A program made the position numbers and the translations under genes. Of a stretch of 64,000 nt of DNA, positions 1 through 12,376 are shown in pieces. The stretch spans positions 1 to 64,000 of the forward strand of contig JAPTJF010000043.1 of NCBI GenBank assembly GCA_029339195.1, read 5' to 3'. Under the pieces are notes generated by a model, which saw only the letters and a program-made list of their open reading frames with translations, ran no database searches and was not told the origin of the DNA. The DNA is from Micractinium sp. NFX-FRZ (taxonomy: Eukaryota; Chlorophyta; Trebouxiophyceae; Chlorellales; Chlorellaceae). Each line of letters starts with the position of its first letter. Within the stretch, counting starts at the first letter, position 1.

Positions 1-1
1 C

Positions 2-2504
2 ACCCCACCACCCCTTGTTGAGTTGGCTCCAAGCCCACCCTCCCCTCCACCCTCCCCCAGCCCACCACCCTCGCCGCCCTCCCCTCCACCCACGCCCCCT
101 GCCCCTCGGGCGCCTCCTTTCCCCCCGCTCTCCCCACCACCCATCCCTTACGGATTTGGTGACAAGCGTCCCCCTTCTCCCAAACCATCTCCTCTCCCTC
201 CTGACCCGCCCTCACCTCCAACGCTGCCTCCGAGCACCACCCCTTACCGGCCTCCTCCCATCAACGGTACTCCTCCCCTTCCATCAATTCCAGCATTGCC
301 ACCTGCTCCGCGCACCCCTTCACCCCCGCCTCCCTTGCCGTTTGGCCCCGGCAACTCTCGCACGCCTCCCCCAAGGTGATTGCCTGCACCGGCGGCTTAA
401 CAAGCAGTCCGCCGGAGGATCGCACCTCCGCTGGGTGTACCGCAGATTGCCGCCTGTTGAGCGTCACTGTCTGTGCCGGGGTGCAGAGGGGGCCGAGGGA
501 AGGCATGCGCTGGCTGGCAGCCCGCACTTCTGCTTGGCCTGCTCCTAAGGCCATTGTCTGGGTAGCTGAACACACATGTGTGCCTGCCACATACCTGCAG
601 ATTGTCACCTTTCGGGTTTGGGACCTGCAATGCCCCAGACACCTCCCGCTTGGCTGGCACGATCACGGGAAATCCCAGCAAGCGACGACAAGTCACGCTG
701 GTCGTGCTGCCCACCACAGCGCCCCTGTCGCTGACCGCCCTGGAAGCCAGCGTGACAGCCTTCCTGGCCAGGACAGCCCCCCGAGGCGCGTGGAGCGTGG
801 CAGTTGCGGCCAGGACAGGCGGGGGTGCCACGGTGACGGTGACGGTGGCAGCGGGGGCTGTGGGCACCCGCGTGGCATTGGACTGGCTCAGGGCCATCTC
901 CACATGCAGGGTGCTACTGCGTGGCCGCGCCGTCATGGTTGGCGTTGGATGGCTGGATGATGAACCGCCGCCACCACCGCGTGCCCCTCCACGCCTGCCC
1001 CCCCGGCTGTCGAGGCAAAGGCCCCCGCCACCACCGGCTGCCCCGCGTCCTCCACCGCCGCTGGCCATCGGCCCAAACCGGGCACGGCCGCCGCCTCCAA
1101 GACTTCAGGGCTCCGGCTGGGGCGACCCTCACTACAAGGTGGGACAATGGGGGCATATCAGGAGTAGCGGAGACGGGGGAAGCTGTCCAGAGCGCCTTGG
1201 AGAGCACGGGGCTTTGCAGGCGTGACGTAGGGTGCGGGGCGCCGGCTGGTCCCATCCGGAAGCTGAGCAGGCACAGCGGTTGCGGGGCAAGCCAGCCGTA
1301 GTGCTGCCGCTGGCTGCTGATCTCTGCTCCCTCCCCCCACTTCACCGGCGCCTGCAGGGCTTTGACGGCTCGAGGTTTTCGTACCACGGCGCCCCGGGCA
1401 CCTGGAAGGAGCTGCTGGGCGCTCCCCGGCAGCAGTTCAGCCTGTTCACGCAGGTGGGCTGGGCGGTGGTGCGGCGGGGCAGCACGGGGCCCCGTGCCTT
1501 TCAGACCAGCAGCTGCCCCCCGGCCTGGGTTATACACACGTACATGGGCGGAAAGCACGCGCAGGAGGGCTGTTTACTGAAAAGCTTGGGGCACTGTGCA
1601 CGTTGGTGAGCTCCGTGAGCCTTGCTGGCCTTGGGTTTTGGCTAGTGCTGCCTCGGCCCATCTCAGGTCTTGAGGCTGACATGTCCATGACCTCCCTCCG
1701 CGCCTGCACCCGCTCTGCTGCAGTTTGCCGAGGGCCGCCTGCCCGGCACCTCTGTTATGCGCGCCTTCCGGTTCACAAACGGCACCTCCGGGGTGCGAGT
1801 CAATCTGCTGCCTCCGGGGCCGGGCGACCGCGGCATATGGCGCCTGGTGGCCACCGCCGGCGGCAGGCCCGTGGGGGATGCCGCCACCATTGGCGGCGGC
1901 ACCAGCATCAGCATCACCCGTGTGCCGGCGCAGAAGGGCAGGCACGGGCGCATCGTGATTGACGCAGGTGGGAACACCAACCACGGCCCAGAGTGGCAAG
2001 CGCATGCCCATGTGCAGGTGCCGATTCAGCGCGTGTGTGTGCCACATGGCTGGTGCCCGTCATCGGCAGCGGCGCTGGGGACGGTGCACAGCTAGCTGGG
2101 CCCAGAGGCATCCGCCCCCCGCTCCGACAGGCCTCAGCTGCGGGGCAACCCTCTTGACTCGCGCCCCTTGAAAAGCTGTAACGACTAGACTAGACTAGAC
2201 TCGCGCCCCCAGCCTGATGCCTCACTGCCCACGTGCTGCTGCTGCCACCCGCCCGCCCGCCTCCCCCGCAGGCTTCATCCGCGTGGCAGTCATCCAGAAG
2301 TGGCGCCCCAACCGCCGGCAGGTGGCCGATTTTCTGGACGTCAACATTGGGGTGACTGCCCGCCTGAGGCTGCCTGTTGCCGGCCTGCTGGCGCCCTCCT
2401 ACATGCGGGCAATCCGCAGCAATGCAGCCGGTTCGGAGGAGGGCGCATCGTTCGCCGCTACCCTCGAAGCCGAGGGAGCGGGCAGCTTTGAAGATGACAA
2501 ATGA
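2..2504 (+). CDS. Proline-rich extracellular protein with VWD-like module, 5' truncated
   Basis: The reading frame is already open at the window edge, so the N-terminus (and any signal peptide) is missing. Five exons join in phase: 2-375, 601-1138, 1358-1453, 1724-1967, 2272-2504, giving at least 494 residues. The first exon is a PPSPPP-type hydroxyproline-rich stretch like those of algal pherophorins and cell-wall glycoproteins. Later exons carry WGDPHY followed, across an intron, by GFDGSRFSYHG, which is the GDPH...DG...F.F.G pattern that opens von Willebrand type D / plant Root_cap-like modules. A second Pro-rich spacer lies between about 990 and 1110. Family knowledge suggests a secreted cell-wall or matrix protein; the binding partner cannot be read from sequence. 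The C-terminus ends in an acidic GSFEDDK. Confidence is high for the exons, moderate for the VWD assignment. Confidence 0.72.
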
Positions 2505-5308
2505 ATGCTTGTTTTTGTACACAGCACTGAAATTGTTCAGCACCGTTATGCTCATTTGCTTCCCTTTTTCCTCAACAATGCCTCCCCCTTTTCAACATTT
2601 CAGTATCAGTATAGCTCTCTCTCTTTCTCACATCTCCCTCTGCCACTGCTCTTTTCCCCTACCATTGCCCCTCCGATTCCCAACCCTGCGAACTCTGCCT
2701 CCCGGCAACTTGTTTTGACTTGTACACTATCATTACCCTGCTCATCTGACCTCACACCGCTGAACAGTAACATGGCAGATGACAACCTAGGGCCGTGGTG
2801 CCAGGTGACTCTGGAAATGGAGCAGTGGCAGTCAGGCCCTGTGTCGACCACCGTCTCAGCTCAGCTTGCTGGACTGAGGGCGGCAGCAGGGGGTGCAGCA
2901 CGTGGCCGGCAGGCATCTGCTGGGATGCCGGGCACCAACGCTCCCTGGGGGGTGTAGGCCGGGCCTGGCTGGAGGGGCGCCGCGCCTGCCCTGCCATGCG
3001 CCCGCGTCGGGGGCCTCGGTGGGCAGCTCCCTTCTTCCTTTCTTCCTTCCTGTACGTCTCTACAGAGATGACCCTGCCGCCTCTTGAGTGTCTGGTGGCG
3101 GGGTGCCAGGACTGCCATCACATTTGCATCCGATGCCGACGCTGAGCGCTCCGGCAGGTGGCAGGCCCTCGAATCAGGCAGGCACGTAGGCACTGCATAT
3201 CCGGATGTGCCTGCCTCCGTGGCACCCAGCACAACTGACCCCGCAGGGGTCCAGTTGGAGCCGGGTGCACCATGTTGCTGTGCTGTGCTGTGCGGTACAG
3301 CTGTGAACATTGATTGATTGACACGTGCTGTGTCTCCTGCCCATGCCATGCCCATTTCAGTTGTATATTCGTGCCCCATGCCGTGCACACGCAGCCGTGC
3401 GCACGCAATCTTCGCCACCGCCACTGCGCTGCGCTTGCTGGAGGTTAGATTACACGTAGTAAGGGGGCCCGGAGATGAGCGAAGTGCCAATCGGTGTACG
3501 AAAAAATGCGTGGGGCGTAGGGCAAGAAATTGACAGGGGGGGGGAGGAAGAGGCAGGACATGCATTTTCTGGCAGGCAGGGGTGTGTGAGCCGCACGGGC
3601 TGGCCGCACCGCACCAAGCGGTGCGGCGGCTGGACACTGCCGCAGGTGCGGCAGGGCGGGGGGGGGGTGGAGGAGCCAGGGAGGGGCAGACTGGGCGGTC
3701 TTCACAGGCAGACTGGGGCGGAGGGCGAGGAGAGGGGAGAGCTGCGCAGCACAAGCAGTTCAGATGCGACAGGCAGAAAACCTTGGGGTGTTGTTGTTTG
3801 TGGTGGTGTTGGTGCGGAGGGGAGAGGACGGGGCTTCTGGGGGTCAGCTAATCCAGTCAGCCGGCACAGCGCACAGAGCGGGAGCTAGAATAAAGGGGGG
3901 GCCTGGGTTGCAGCCTAGCCTCCCCCGCCGCATACGTGCGGCGGGGGGCGTGAACGAAATGCTTTGGTATTAGGCGATTGGGGTACGTGAACGGGGTGGG
4001 CGGGTGGGGCGAGAGGGGACGACGGGCGCGGGACCAAAAGGAGATGGGGCGGCTCAGGCATGCCTTGGGAGGCTAATCAAGCTCATGCAGGCGGCACCAA
4101 CATCAGGGGCAAATCGAGTGTTTGGGGGGGAGGGTGGGGTGGGGCGGGGTGAGTGATACGGGCCCCCGCGCTGTGGGAGCATGGAGCTCCCAGCAGGGCG
4201 GGGGTGCGCCGTTGGGTGGGTGAGGTGTGCAGGGGGGGGCGTTGGGCTGACAACAGAGGGGGACAAAGTAGGGCGGTGCAAGTTTCAGCGATGGGTGTGC
4301 TGGGCGGGGCAGCAAAACATGGGGCGGCAGGCCGGGCGGGTGGGTGGGTGGGCGGCGGGGGAAGGGGGCAAAAGAGGATCTGCAAAGGAATTCGGGGGCA
4401 AAGGCGGGGGAGAGAGGGGGGGCGGCGACAGCAGGGAACAGGGGGGGAGGGGCGAGGGAGGGGACAACAAACAGGCACAGGTGGGTCAATCGGCGCGGGG
4501 ATTCGGGTTGAGAGAATTGCAGTGACGACATGTGCGGCTGCTACTGCGGGTGGGGTGGGAAGACAAACATGGGGGGTTATTATCGGGGGTGCAGGGGGTG
4601 CAAGAAAAACTGGATGCTGGTTGGTACGGCTGACGGGCATCGACAGGGGCAGTGGGAAGGGGGTGACGCCAGCGGGCGTGCGGTGTCGGGAAGCGGGGGG
4701 CGGGGGGTGGAGGGGCGGAGAGGTGTGTTACCACAGAACAACAACGAATGGCCATGTGTGTGTTGGTAGCGGGCGGCGGATTGCGTGGGTATGTGTTTCA
4801 AGAGTCAAGAGGTGGGCCCACGGGAGGGACGCTGACGAGGGAGGGAGACAGGGGGGTGTGAGCGGCTGCGCAGGGCGAGACGAGCCCGCATCATTGTCGT
4901 GGAAAGGAAGAAAGGATGCGAGCCGGCGGGCGGGCGGCGTGCCCGACTTGAGGGCAGGGGTGGGGCGCTGGGGGGCGCCGTGGCTGGTTAGATCAAACCA
5001 AAGAGGGGATGGGAGACCGGGACACGTACAAGCACCGAGGGAAGCCTTGCTTGAAACGTAGAAAGAAGAAGCCACGCACTTGGGCGCGGCTGGAGAAAGA
5101 ATGCAGGATGAGGTAGGGCCGGGGCCATGCCCTGGGGTGAGGATGAGGCTGGGGGTTGCAACACGCGGACGCCCGGTAAAAGAATGCGCAAGATGGAGGA
5201 ATCGGGTGTAAGACGATGGGTGGGGGCGGGCGCCAGCGGGGCGCGGCACGGCGCTGCACGGGCGCGGCGCTGCGCGGGCACATGCTCTGCATGCTGCGCC
5301 CGGCGTGC
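2505..5308. other. Convergent intergenic region / probable long 3' UTR
   Basis: This lies between the stop codons of the VWD-like gene (+) and the RRM gene (-). No protein-like frame is convincing. From about 3500 to 5200 the plus strand is strongly G-rich and C-poor, so a minus-strand transcript would be C-rich. A TTACA at 3450-3454 is TGTAA on the minus strand and could end the RRM-gene mRNA, implying a 3' UTR of about 1.85 kb. From 2505 to 3450 the DNA has pyrimidine-rich plus-strand sequence that fits the 3' UTR of the upstream gene. Confidence 0.45.
3450..3454 (-). terminator. Candidate TGTAA polyadenylation signal of the RRM gene
   Basis: TTACA on the plus strand reads TGTAA on the minus strand, the usual polyadenylation motif of chlorophyte algae. 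It is the first one I see downstream of the RRM stop codon. A five-base motif can occur by chance. Confidence 0.3.
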
Positions 5309-8300
5309 TCACCACTGCAGGGAGCTGAAGGAGCCGCCGTGCTGGCCCATGCCGTTGCCGTATCCCTGCTGCCCGCCGTCGGACAGCTGCAGCCCGGCAG
5401 GCATGGGCTGCAGGGACATGCCGTTGGTGGGAGAGGGCATCAGGCCGGCCTGCAGGCTAGCCAGAGCGCTGGCATTCAGCCCCAGCTGGTTCACAGCATG
5501 CATGTGGGCCGCCATGTGGCTGCTACGCGCGCCGCCGCCGCCCATACCCGCCGGCGGGCCGCCACCGCCCATCCCGGGCAGGCCGGCGGGGCCGCCGTTC
5601 ATCGAGGGGCGCGTGCGGGTGGCGGGGTTTTGCACCATGACGTGCAGCAGGCGGTCGCCCATGCTGACGCCGTTCATGGACTCCTGGGCCAGCCTGGCGG
5701 CGTCCCCGCTGGCATAGTTGACAAAGCCGATGCCTGCGGGGCGGGGAGGGCAGGGGGCAGGACGAACGGAGGTGCGTGTGGGGTAGGGGGCAGGGCGCAG
5801 CTCAAGTGGGACGTGGGTCCGGGGTGTGGGCCGGGAGAGGGGGGAGGGCGGCCTGCGCCTGTGTGTGTGAGGGGGCCGCAGGCCGGAGCAGGAGACCGGC
5901 GGCGGCGGCGCACCGGCATCGGCAGTGGCAGGAGGGCCGCCGGCAGGCGCCACATGCGGCAGCAGTGCGGGGCGGCGCGGCGCGGCGAGGCCCTGCCGCC
6001 ACCGCCTGCAGTGCGCTCTCACCGTTGCACTTGCCAGACTGCTCATCAATGAGGACACGCACGCTTGAGATGCCTCCAAACCTGGGATGGGCGGGGATGG
6101 GCAGGGGAAGGCGAGGGACGGGGGCAGGTGAGGAAGCGGGGGGAGGGGGGCGTGGCGCCGGCTGGCTGCGGTGCGCGGCGGCGTGCGGCGCGAGCGCGGC
6201 GGCTGCACAACAGCAGCATGCCCCAGCGCGCCCCGGCGTGCCTGCCCCCCCTACACTCTCCCAAAACAACATGGGCATGGTGAGGTTGAGGAGGCGAGGC
6301 TCACCGTGCAAACTTCTCATACAGCCACAGCTTGTCCGCATCCTCGGGCATGCCCTTGATGTAGATCGAGGCGCCGGCGCCGCCACCAGCACCGCCGCCG
6401 CCGCCGCCGCCTGCGCCAGCCATGGCAGCCGCCACCTGCTGCTGCAGCATTGCCGCGGCGGGCAGGCCGCTGCTGCCGGTGCTGTCGTTGTAGTCCAGCG
6501 GGGACAGCATGGCTGGGAGGTCGGAGGAGAGCTCCGGGCTGTTGCTGATGGAAGAGGTGGTGGGCATGGTGGAGCGGCTGCTGCCGTTGATGGCCTGCAC
6601 ACGGGCGGAGGGGAGCAGGGCAGTGCAGCAGAGAGGTGGGACTGGGGGTGGGGGCGGGTGCGGTGAACTGGGGTGCAGCGATGGTGGCCTGCGCAGCGGG
6701 ACAGGCAGGCGAGGCCCGCCAGGGGGTGTATGTGGGGGCGGCGCCCACAGCGGATGGTGGGGGCCAGGTCGAAAGGCAAGGCAGGCGGGCAGGCGGTGCA
6801 GCACGGCACAGATGTCAGCCTCCAGCCCCTGGCTCCTCATCCCCCGCAGCACTCACCAGGCCCAGCAGCTGCTGCTGCAGCTGCGCCGCCAGCAGGGAGC
6901 CGTTGCCAAACAGGCCCACGCTGGAGGCCTGCTTCTGAATCAGCCGCTCCTTGCGCGCCTGCTTGGCAGCCTTCTCGGCTGCAGGCGGGCAGGCAGGGTG
7001 GGCAGCGGGGCAGGTCAGCAGGTGTGGAGAGAACAGGGCGCAGCGGGGCAGCCTGCTTGGCTGCAGGCGGGCGGCTGGGCAAGGGCGCTGGCCCTGCAGG
7101 TATGCATAGGAGCCTAGTATGGGGCCAGCAGGCAGGCGAGGCGGGTCAATGGTTTATTCCAGAGAGACACTGTCCCACCCTTGCGCCCGCACCACCCAGC
7201 GCAGCCCCTGTGCGCCGCAAGGCAGCGGCAGCTTTGTGCCTGCGCACTGTGGCGGGCTGCCGCTTTTGGAGCTCGTTGAAACAGAGGAGAGCAAGGATGG
7301 CAGCGGAGAGAGCGGGTGTGCACCGGCGGAAGGGAGTGCAGCACGGCGTGGCACCGGCAGGCAAGCAGCAGTGCTCCTGCCTCCTGCCCCTGGCCCGGCG
7401 CCGCCCCCTGCCCCCCAACAAGAGCAGGCCCGGTCCCCACCTGGGCTGTCGGCGTAGCGCACGAGCAGCGGCTGCGTGGCGCCGCGTGGGAAGCTGCCAT
7501 TGAGGGTCTGGATCGCGCCCGCCGCCTGCTCAATGCTCTGCATCTGCACCAGGGCACCGCTCCCCTTGTAGAGCTCGGTGCTGGGGAAGCTGCAGGGGGC
7601 CAGGCAGGGGGGGAGGGGGAAGAGGGTGAGGGGGTGGGAGCAGACGGGAGGCTGAGGGGCGCGCGGGGGGCACGCGTGCGGGGGCAGGCGCGGGAGGCCA
7701 CCCACCGGTGCTGGGCTCAGCCAGCTCCCACCCCCGCAAGTGGCAGGCATTGGCTGATGAGGCTGCGGCAGCGGGGCAGCAGCCGGCAGGCGCCTGGCAC
7801 TCACAGTCGGATCTCGAGCACTGTGCCAAAGGGCACAAACATCTCCCCCACATCCTGCCGCGTGTACGCGGCCGGCAGGTTGCGGCAGTAGCTGCAGAGC
7901 AGCGGCGCAGGGGAGGCCCGGTGGGACGGCCAGGTGGGCAGGGCGTGCAAGCAGGAGGCAGACGGAGGCAGACGTCCACTGAATGCATAGCAGCACCACA
8001 GCAGTGGGAGGGAAGCACAGCAGGCGCCCGGCGCCGGGCTGCCGGCGGCAGGCAGCGGGCGGCCGGCGGGCGCCACTCGAGCAGCTCACCACCACTCGGA
8101 CGGCTGCCGCCCAGACTCCACGCGCGGCTGCACATCGGCGTCTGCAAACTTCACCACTAGCTGGCTCCCGCCGACTGTGCTTCCGTTGAGCGCTTGGATG
8201 GCGCCTCCGGCCTGCGGCAAGGGCAGCGGGGGCGGGAGGTGTGACGTGGCACAAACGCATGCTGGGGCAGCGGCGGCAAGGGGTGGGGGCCGCAACATTG

Positions 8301-8966
8301 TGATTTGGTGCAGCCAAATGTGTGCAGCCTGGTGCAAAGAAAAGTTGGCCTCGCTGCACACTTTGCGCCACCCAAGCCGATATCCCGTACAGAAGACCGG
8401 GGCTTTATGCCGTTCCCATACTGCTCTGCCGTGTATTGAGCAGGTGTGATGGCGGCAGCGGGGCGACCAGGCCGTGCGCAAGCTGTGCACAAGCATTCCT
8501 TGTGTGACACTGTGCAGGGAACCACCCGCCAGATGTGCCACAGGTCCTAGCACTCTGCCTGACGAGCCTGCCTTCTGCCTGACGAACCCTCTGCCTGGCG
8601 AGCCCGACGGCTCCCTACCGCTGAGCAGCCAGCCAACAACGGGGCAGCTGGCCCCGCTGTGTCCCCTCAAGGGCATCGATATGTGCCAGAGGAGGCGCAC
8701 GGAGCGCCCCTGACGACTGCCCAATGCCTGTGCGGACGGAATGGCGCAACTCGCGGCGCTGAAAACACTTGCTGCCCGGTCCGCCCTCGCACCTGCGATG
8801 GGAGCTCATACTTCACGAAGGCGTGCGGCGCCTGGCCCTCTGTGGCGCCCACAAGCCTGACGCTCACAAGCTCGCCATAGGGCGAGAACAGCTGGACCAG
8901 CTCCCCATCCGTGAAGCTCGGGGGGAAGCCGCGGCAGTAGAGGTTGGAATGGCTGGGCTGAGCCAT
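5309..8966 (-). CDS. Three-RRM RNA-binding protein (CELF/ELAV-like arrangement)
   Basis: Eight exons on the minus strand join in phase: 8966-8793, 8211-8090, 7891-7805, 7589-7441, 6978-6857, 6594-6305, 6081-6023, 5733-5309, giving 475 residues. RRM1 starts at residue 7 (NLYCRGFPPSFTDGELVQLF; RNP1-like APHAFVKY). RRM2 follows (CYCRNLPAAYTRQDV..FGTVLEIRL). An Ala/Ser/Gly-rich linker leads to RRM3 (SIYIKGMPEDADKLWLYEKF; RNP1-like GIGFVNY). The tail is Gly/Met/Pro rich. Two close N-terminal RRMs, a long linker and a C-terminal RRM is the layout of CELF/Bruno and ELAV proteins, which act in splicing, mRNA stability or translation. The exact subfamily is not settled. The start ATG at 8966 sits a few codons before the first RRM strand. 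The intron upstream of exon 5 holds a decayed copy of that exon's start. Confidence 0.85.
7045..7082 (-). repeat. Decayed copy of RRM-gene exon 5 start in the preceding intron
   Basis: The segment resembles 6956-6995, which spans the acceptor and first codons of exon 5. On the minus strand it still reads PAAKQA beside the exon's AEKAAKQA. It lacks the ten bases encoding part of the Glu-Lys stretch. Confidence 0.45.
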
Positions 8967-10660
8967 ATCTAGAGCCCCTAAGAAGGGCCGGTGCTAAGAA
9001 GGCTAGGCAGCGCTGGCCAGCCGTAGTGCGAGGACAAGGCGGGGCGAGCAAACGAGACCAGTATGCGCGACGAAGCAGGATTTCTGTGAGCAAAGTTTAC
9101 CGAAGTTTATGCCGCTGTGACACCAGGTTTACTTGCCATGTCACCGTTTTCGGGCACAGGCACCCCAGGCACACTGGGCACCCTCAGGCACCCTCAGGCC
9201 CTGATTTCCGCCAAGCGAGCTGTGTCCTTTGCTCTGAAGCATTGGGACGTTTACTCGCCTCGCCTTTGGACCCTTGTGTGCATGTTGTATCTACGGCGGC
9301 TGGTGGCACCAGTCGGCCAACCAGGGCCCAGCCAAATAGCGCCAAAGCCCTCTCCTGCTTCTGCTTGTGTCCGTTTCTTGATCAGAAAGCTTCGTTGGGC
9401 TCTCCAGGGTCAATAATCTAGGCTCCCGCAATCAGCAAGGGCAGAACCGCAGGTCAGGTTGGCCCCGCAGCACAGTGCGCGCGGCCGGGTCCGCTACAAA
9501 AGCCACCACGGATCTGCCTTGAAATGGACGTCTCTTCTGACAACTCGTCCAATTGTATCACTCATCACATGCAAGGCGGTCCCTGAGCCATGAGGAGGGC
9601 ATGCAGCTACTGCCAATGCCTGGGAGCTGGCCGCGGTCACCCACGCTGGCGGCGGCCCTCTGGGCTGGTGGCGGGGGTGCCCCCACTACCCTCGAACCCC
9701 GTCATGGCTGCACGCCGCATGCCACCTTCTGCACACCTACAGTCATGCCGAGCATGCTGAACCCCCCAAGCGGGACGCTGCACAACTGGAACCCCCGAGA
9801 TTCAGCCCCCATGGGTCGGGCTCAACGAGTTGCGAGGCAGGTTTTTGCGGCGCCGCGTGTGCCGCTTATTCGCTACCAAGAGCAGCGCCTCGCACCCATC
9901 AGGCTATGACAATACCGGCCGCTTCACCACAAGCTGGCTTTCTCGCGAAATTGAGAGTCGCTCTCGACGCACAGGGGTGATCGGTTGCCCGCACGCACGA
10001 CTTAGGGAGGGAGGCCGCCTGCCAGAAGCACAGCGGGGCCAGCGGCGGCCGCGGCCGGCGGCCTGCTGCGGCGACGGGGCGTGCAGGAATCTCAGGCTAG
10101 CATCCCGCTTGCAGTGGTTGGCCCTTGGGATTCCTTCCCTGCCCGTGGGCGCTTTCAGCGGATGCATGTACGCCAGTTCAGTAAATGGGGGCAATGGGGG
10201 GCTTCCATCAGGAGGGCTTTGCTCCGTCGCCCCGACGCTGGAGCCGGCAAGTTCCAATGGACCTAGCACTGGACCCGGCCCGCACAACCAAATGGCCGGC
10301 CTCGTTGAGCAAGCACCGTTGACCGTCCCCCAACCCCTGCGCCTGCCGTGCAGTGTGCCTGTGAGCAGATGTCGTGCCATGCAGGCACCTTGCCGCGGGT
10401 GGAGTGGGGCTGGTCAGTAGTGCAGTCGGCGGGCTCCTTTGACCGGCCAGAGAAAGAACTGCCTGCTTTTCGCTGCCTCCACACGCTACGACCCAAGGCA
10501 GCCCAGGGTCTGCTCCGCTGCCGACGCGCTGCAGCGCCTCCAGTGGGAGCCCGCTGCTGCCCCGCCAAGGGTGGTCAGCTTCATACTTAAAAATATAGTG
10601 CTGATGATCCCAATATAGCAACATCACGACAGGGCCAGCACTGCAGGCACCTGGCTGCAG
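8967..10660. other. Region between RRM gene 5' end and PP2C gene 3' end
   Basis: This should hold the RRM promoter (next to 8966) and the PP2C 3' UTR (next to 10661). Open frames of 118 (9553-9909, +), 196 (9830-10420, +) and 158 (9904-10380, -) codons exist, but they overlap one another and show no domain, signal peptide or exon partner that I recognise. No RNA gene was seen. Confidence 0.4.
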
Positions 10661-12337
10661 TCATGCCTCCGCCACCACCGCCACCACCGCTGTGACGTCA
10701 TCCTTCTTGCCGCCCGCAGCTGGCAGCACCAACCCCGCCGCCGCAGCTGCCGCAGCCACTCGCTGCTGCCGCTCCACAGAGAATGGGGACACAAATTCGG
10801 GGTCACACGACTGGCGGTGCGCCTGCTGGGCCAGCCGCAGCGCCAGGCGTTCAGCCAGCGCAGCGCCGCCGCCACCCTGCAGGGCACCAGGGGGGGGAGG
10901 GGGGAGAGAGCTGGGCAAGGGGTGTGCTCGCTGCGTGCTGGCATGCAAGGCAGTTTGACCCGCCCCGCTTCACAGGGCAGCATGAGGGTCGAAAAGCACG
11001 AGCTGGGCGGCGGCCGTGCGCCCACACCGCCCCCCAGCTTGCTGCTGCCGCCGATGTTCTTCTCCCTCCCCGCCGGCGGAAGCTGCTCAGCCCAGGGGGT
11101 ACCCGTGCTCACCAACCGCACCCTCGCTTGCAGCGCCCGCTGCAGCGGCGGCAGCGGCTCCACCTCAGCCGCCTCCACAACCTTCCCTTCCCACGGGCTG
11201 CCCCTCACTCGCACACAGAGCCCTGCCCTCACCTGCTGCTCCCGCCCCACCTCCTCGCCCACCGTCACCAGCAGCTGCTCCTCCCACAAATTGTCCCACA
11301 GGCCGTCGCTGCCCAGCACAACCACGTCGCCCGCCGCCAGCGGCACCACCTCCTGCTCCGCGTCGGCGGGGCGGCTGCCGCAGTCGTAGTGGTCGGGGCA
11401 GCTCAGCTGCAGGGGCATGTTCCACTGGTGCTCCAGCACCTGGGGGGGCAGTGGGTTGGGGTGGGAGGGAGGACAAGGGGGGAGGGGTCATGGGGAGGTC
11501 AGGGGGGAGGGTAATGTGCGCAGGATGCGTGCATGGTTCTGCGAGAGCCAGGAGCGCCTCCCAGTTGCAAGCGCTGGCCATGCCATGCAATGCATGGCAA
11601 GGGAGTTTATTCTTGGCCAAGCAAAGGCCGGTGCCACCCAAGCCTGCCAACCTGGTGCAGCCCAGCCGCCTGCAAACCGCAGTGCGGCACCACCTGCGCT
11701 GCCACCTCACGCTGCGCAGCTGGCCGGCACGCGCGCCCGTCCACTGCCCGGGAGGCCCAGCGCTCAGGGGCCCGCTCACCTGCGAGGCATACACCACGCT
11801 GCCGGAGCGCACCACCAAGAGCTCGCAATCCCCCAGATTTGCCACGCTCAGCCGCCCGCCCGGCAGCAGCACCGCCAGGATGACCGTCGTGCTCCCAGCC
11901 TCCTTGGTGCCCTCGTGCGCCACCGCCAGCAGCTGCCCCGCCGCCCCGTCATCCCCGCAGTCGGCGGCAGCAACCGCCACGCCCCAGGGGTGCGCCAGAG
12001 CCTCCTCGCAGGCTGCCATGAGGCGGCGGGGGTACAGCGAGGGGTCCACTCCCTCGGCCGCCCACCCGCCCACGCCGTCGGCAACTCCCACGGCGCCCCG
12101 CCCGCGGGTGCTGACAAAGAAGGCGTCCTCGCCGCCGGTGGCGGCCTTGGCGGGGTGCGGGATGCTGGCGCCCGCCGCTACCAGACGCAGCTCTTGCGCT
12201 GCTGCTGCAGGCGCGGCTGCAGGTGGGGCCGCCAGCGCAGCTGCAGGCGCCGCCGCTGCACCGGCTGTTGGTGCTGCTGCTGCAGGCGCCGCTGGCGCGG
12301 CTGCCACTGCTGCTGCTGCTGCTGCAGGCGCCGCTGG

Positions 12338-12376
<39 letters not shown>

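Noticed and set aside
4083..5061. Pro/His-rich frame (-) and Gly/Arg-rich frame (+) in the G-skewed region
   Set aside because: Both are explained by the strong strand skew. The amino-acid make-up is that of skewed non-coding DNA, and the region fits a 3' UTR.
9553..10420. Two overlapping plus-strand frames of 118 and 196 codons
   Set aside because: No signal peptide, domain, repeat pattern or in-phase neighbour exon was found, and a minus-strand frame of similar length covers the same DNA.
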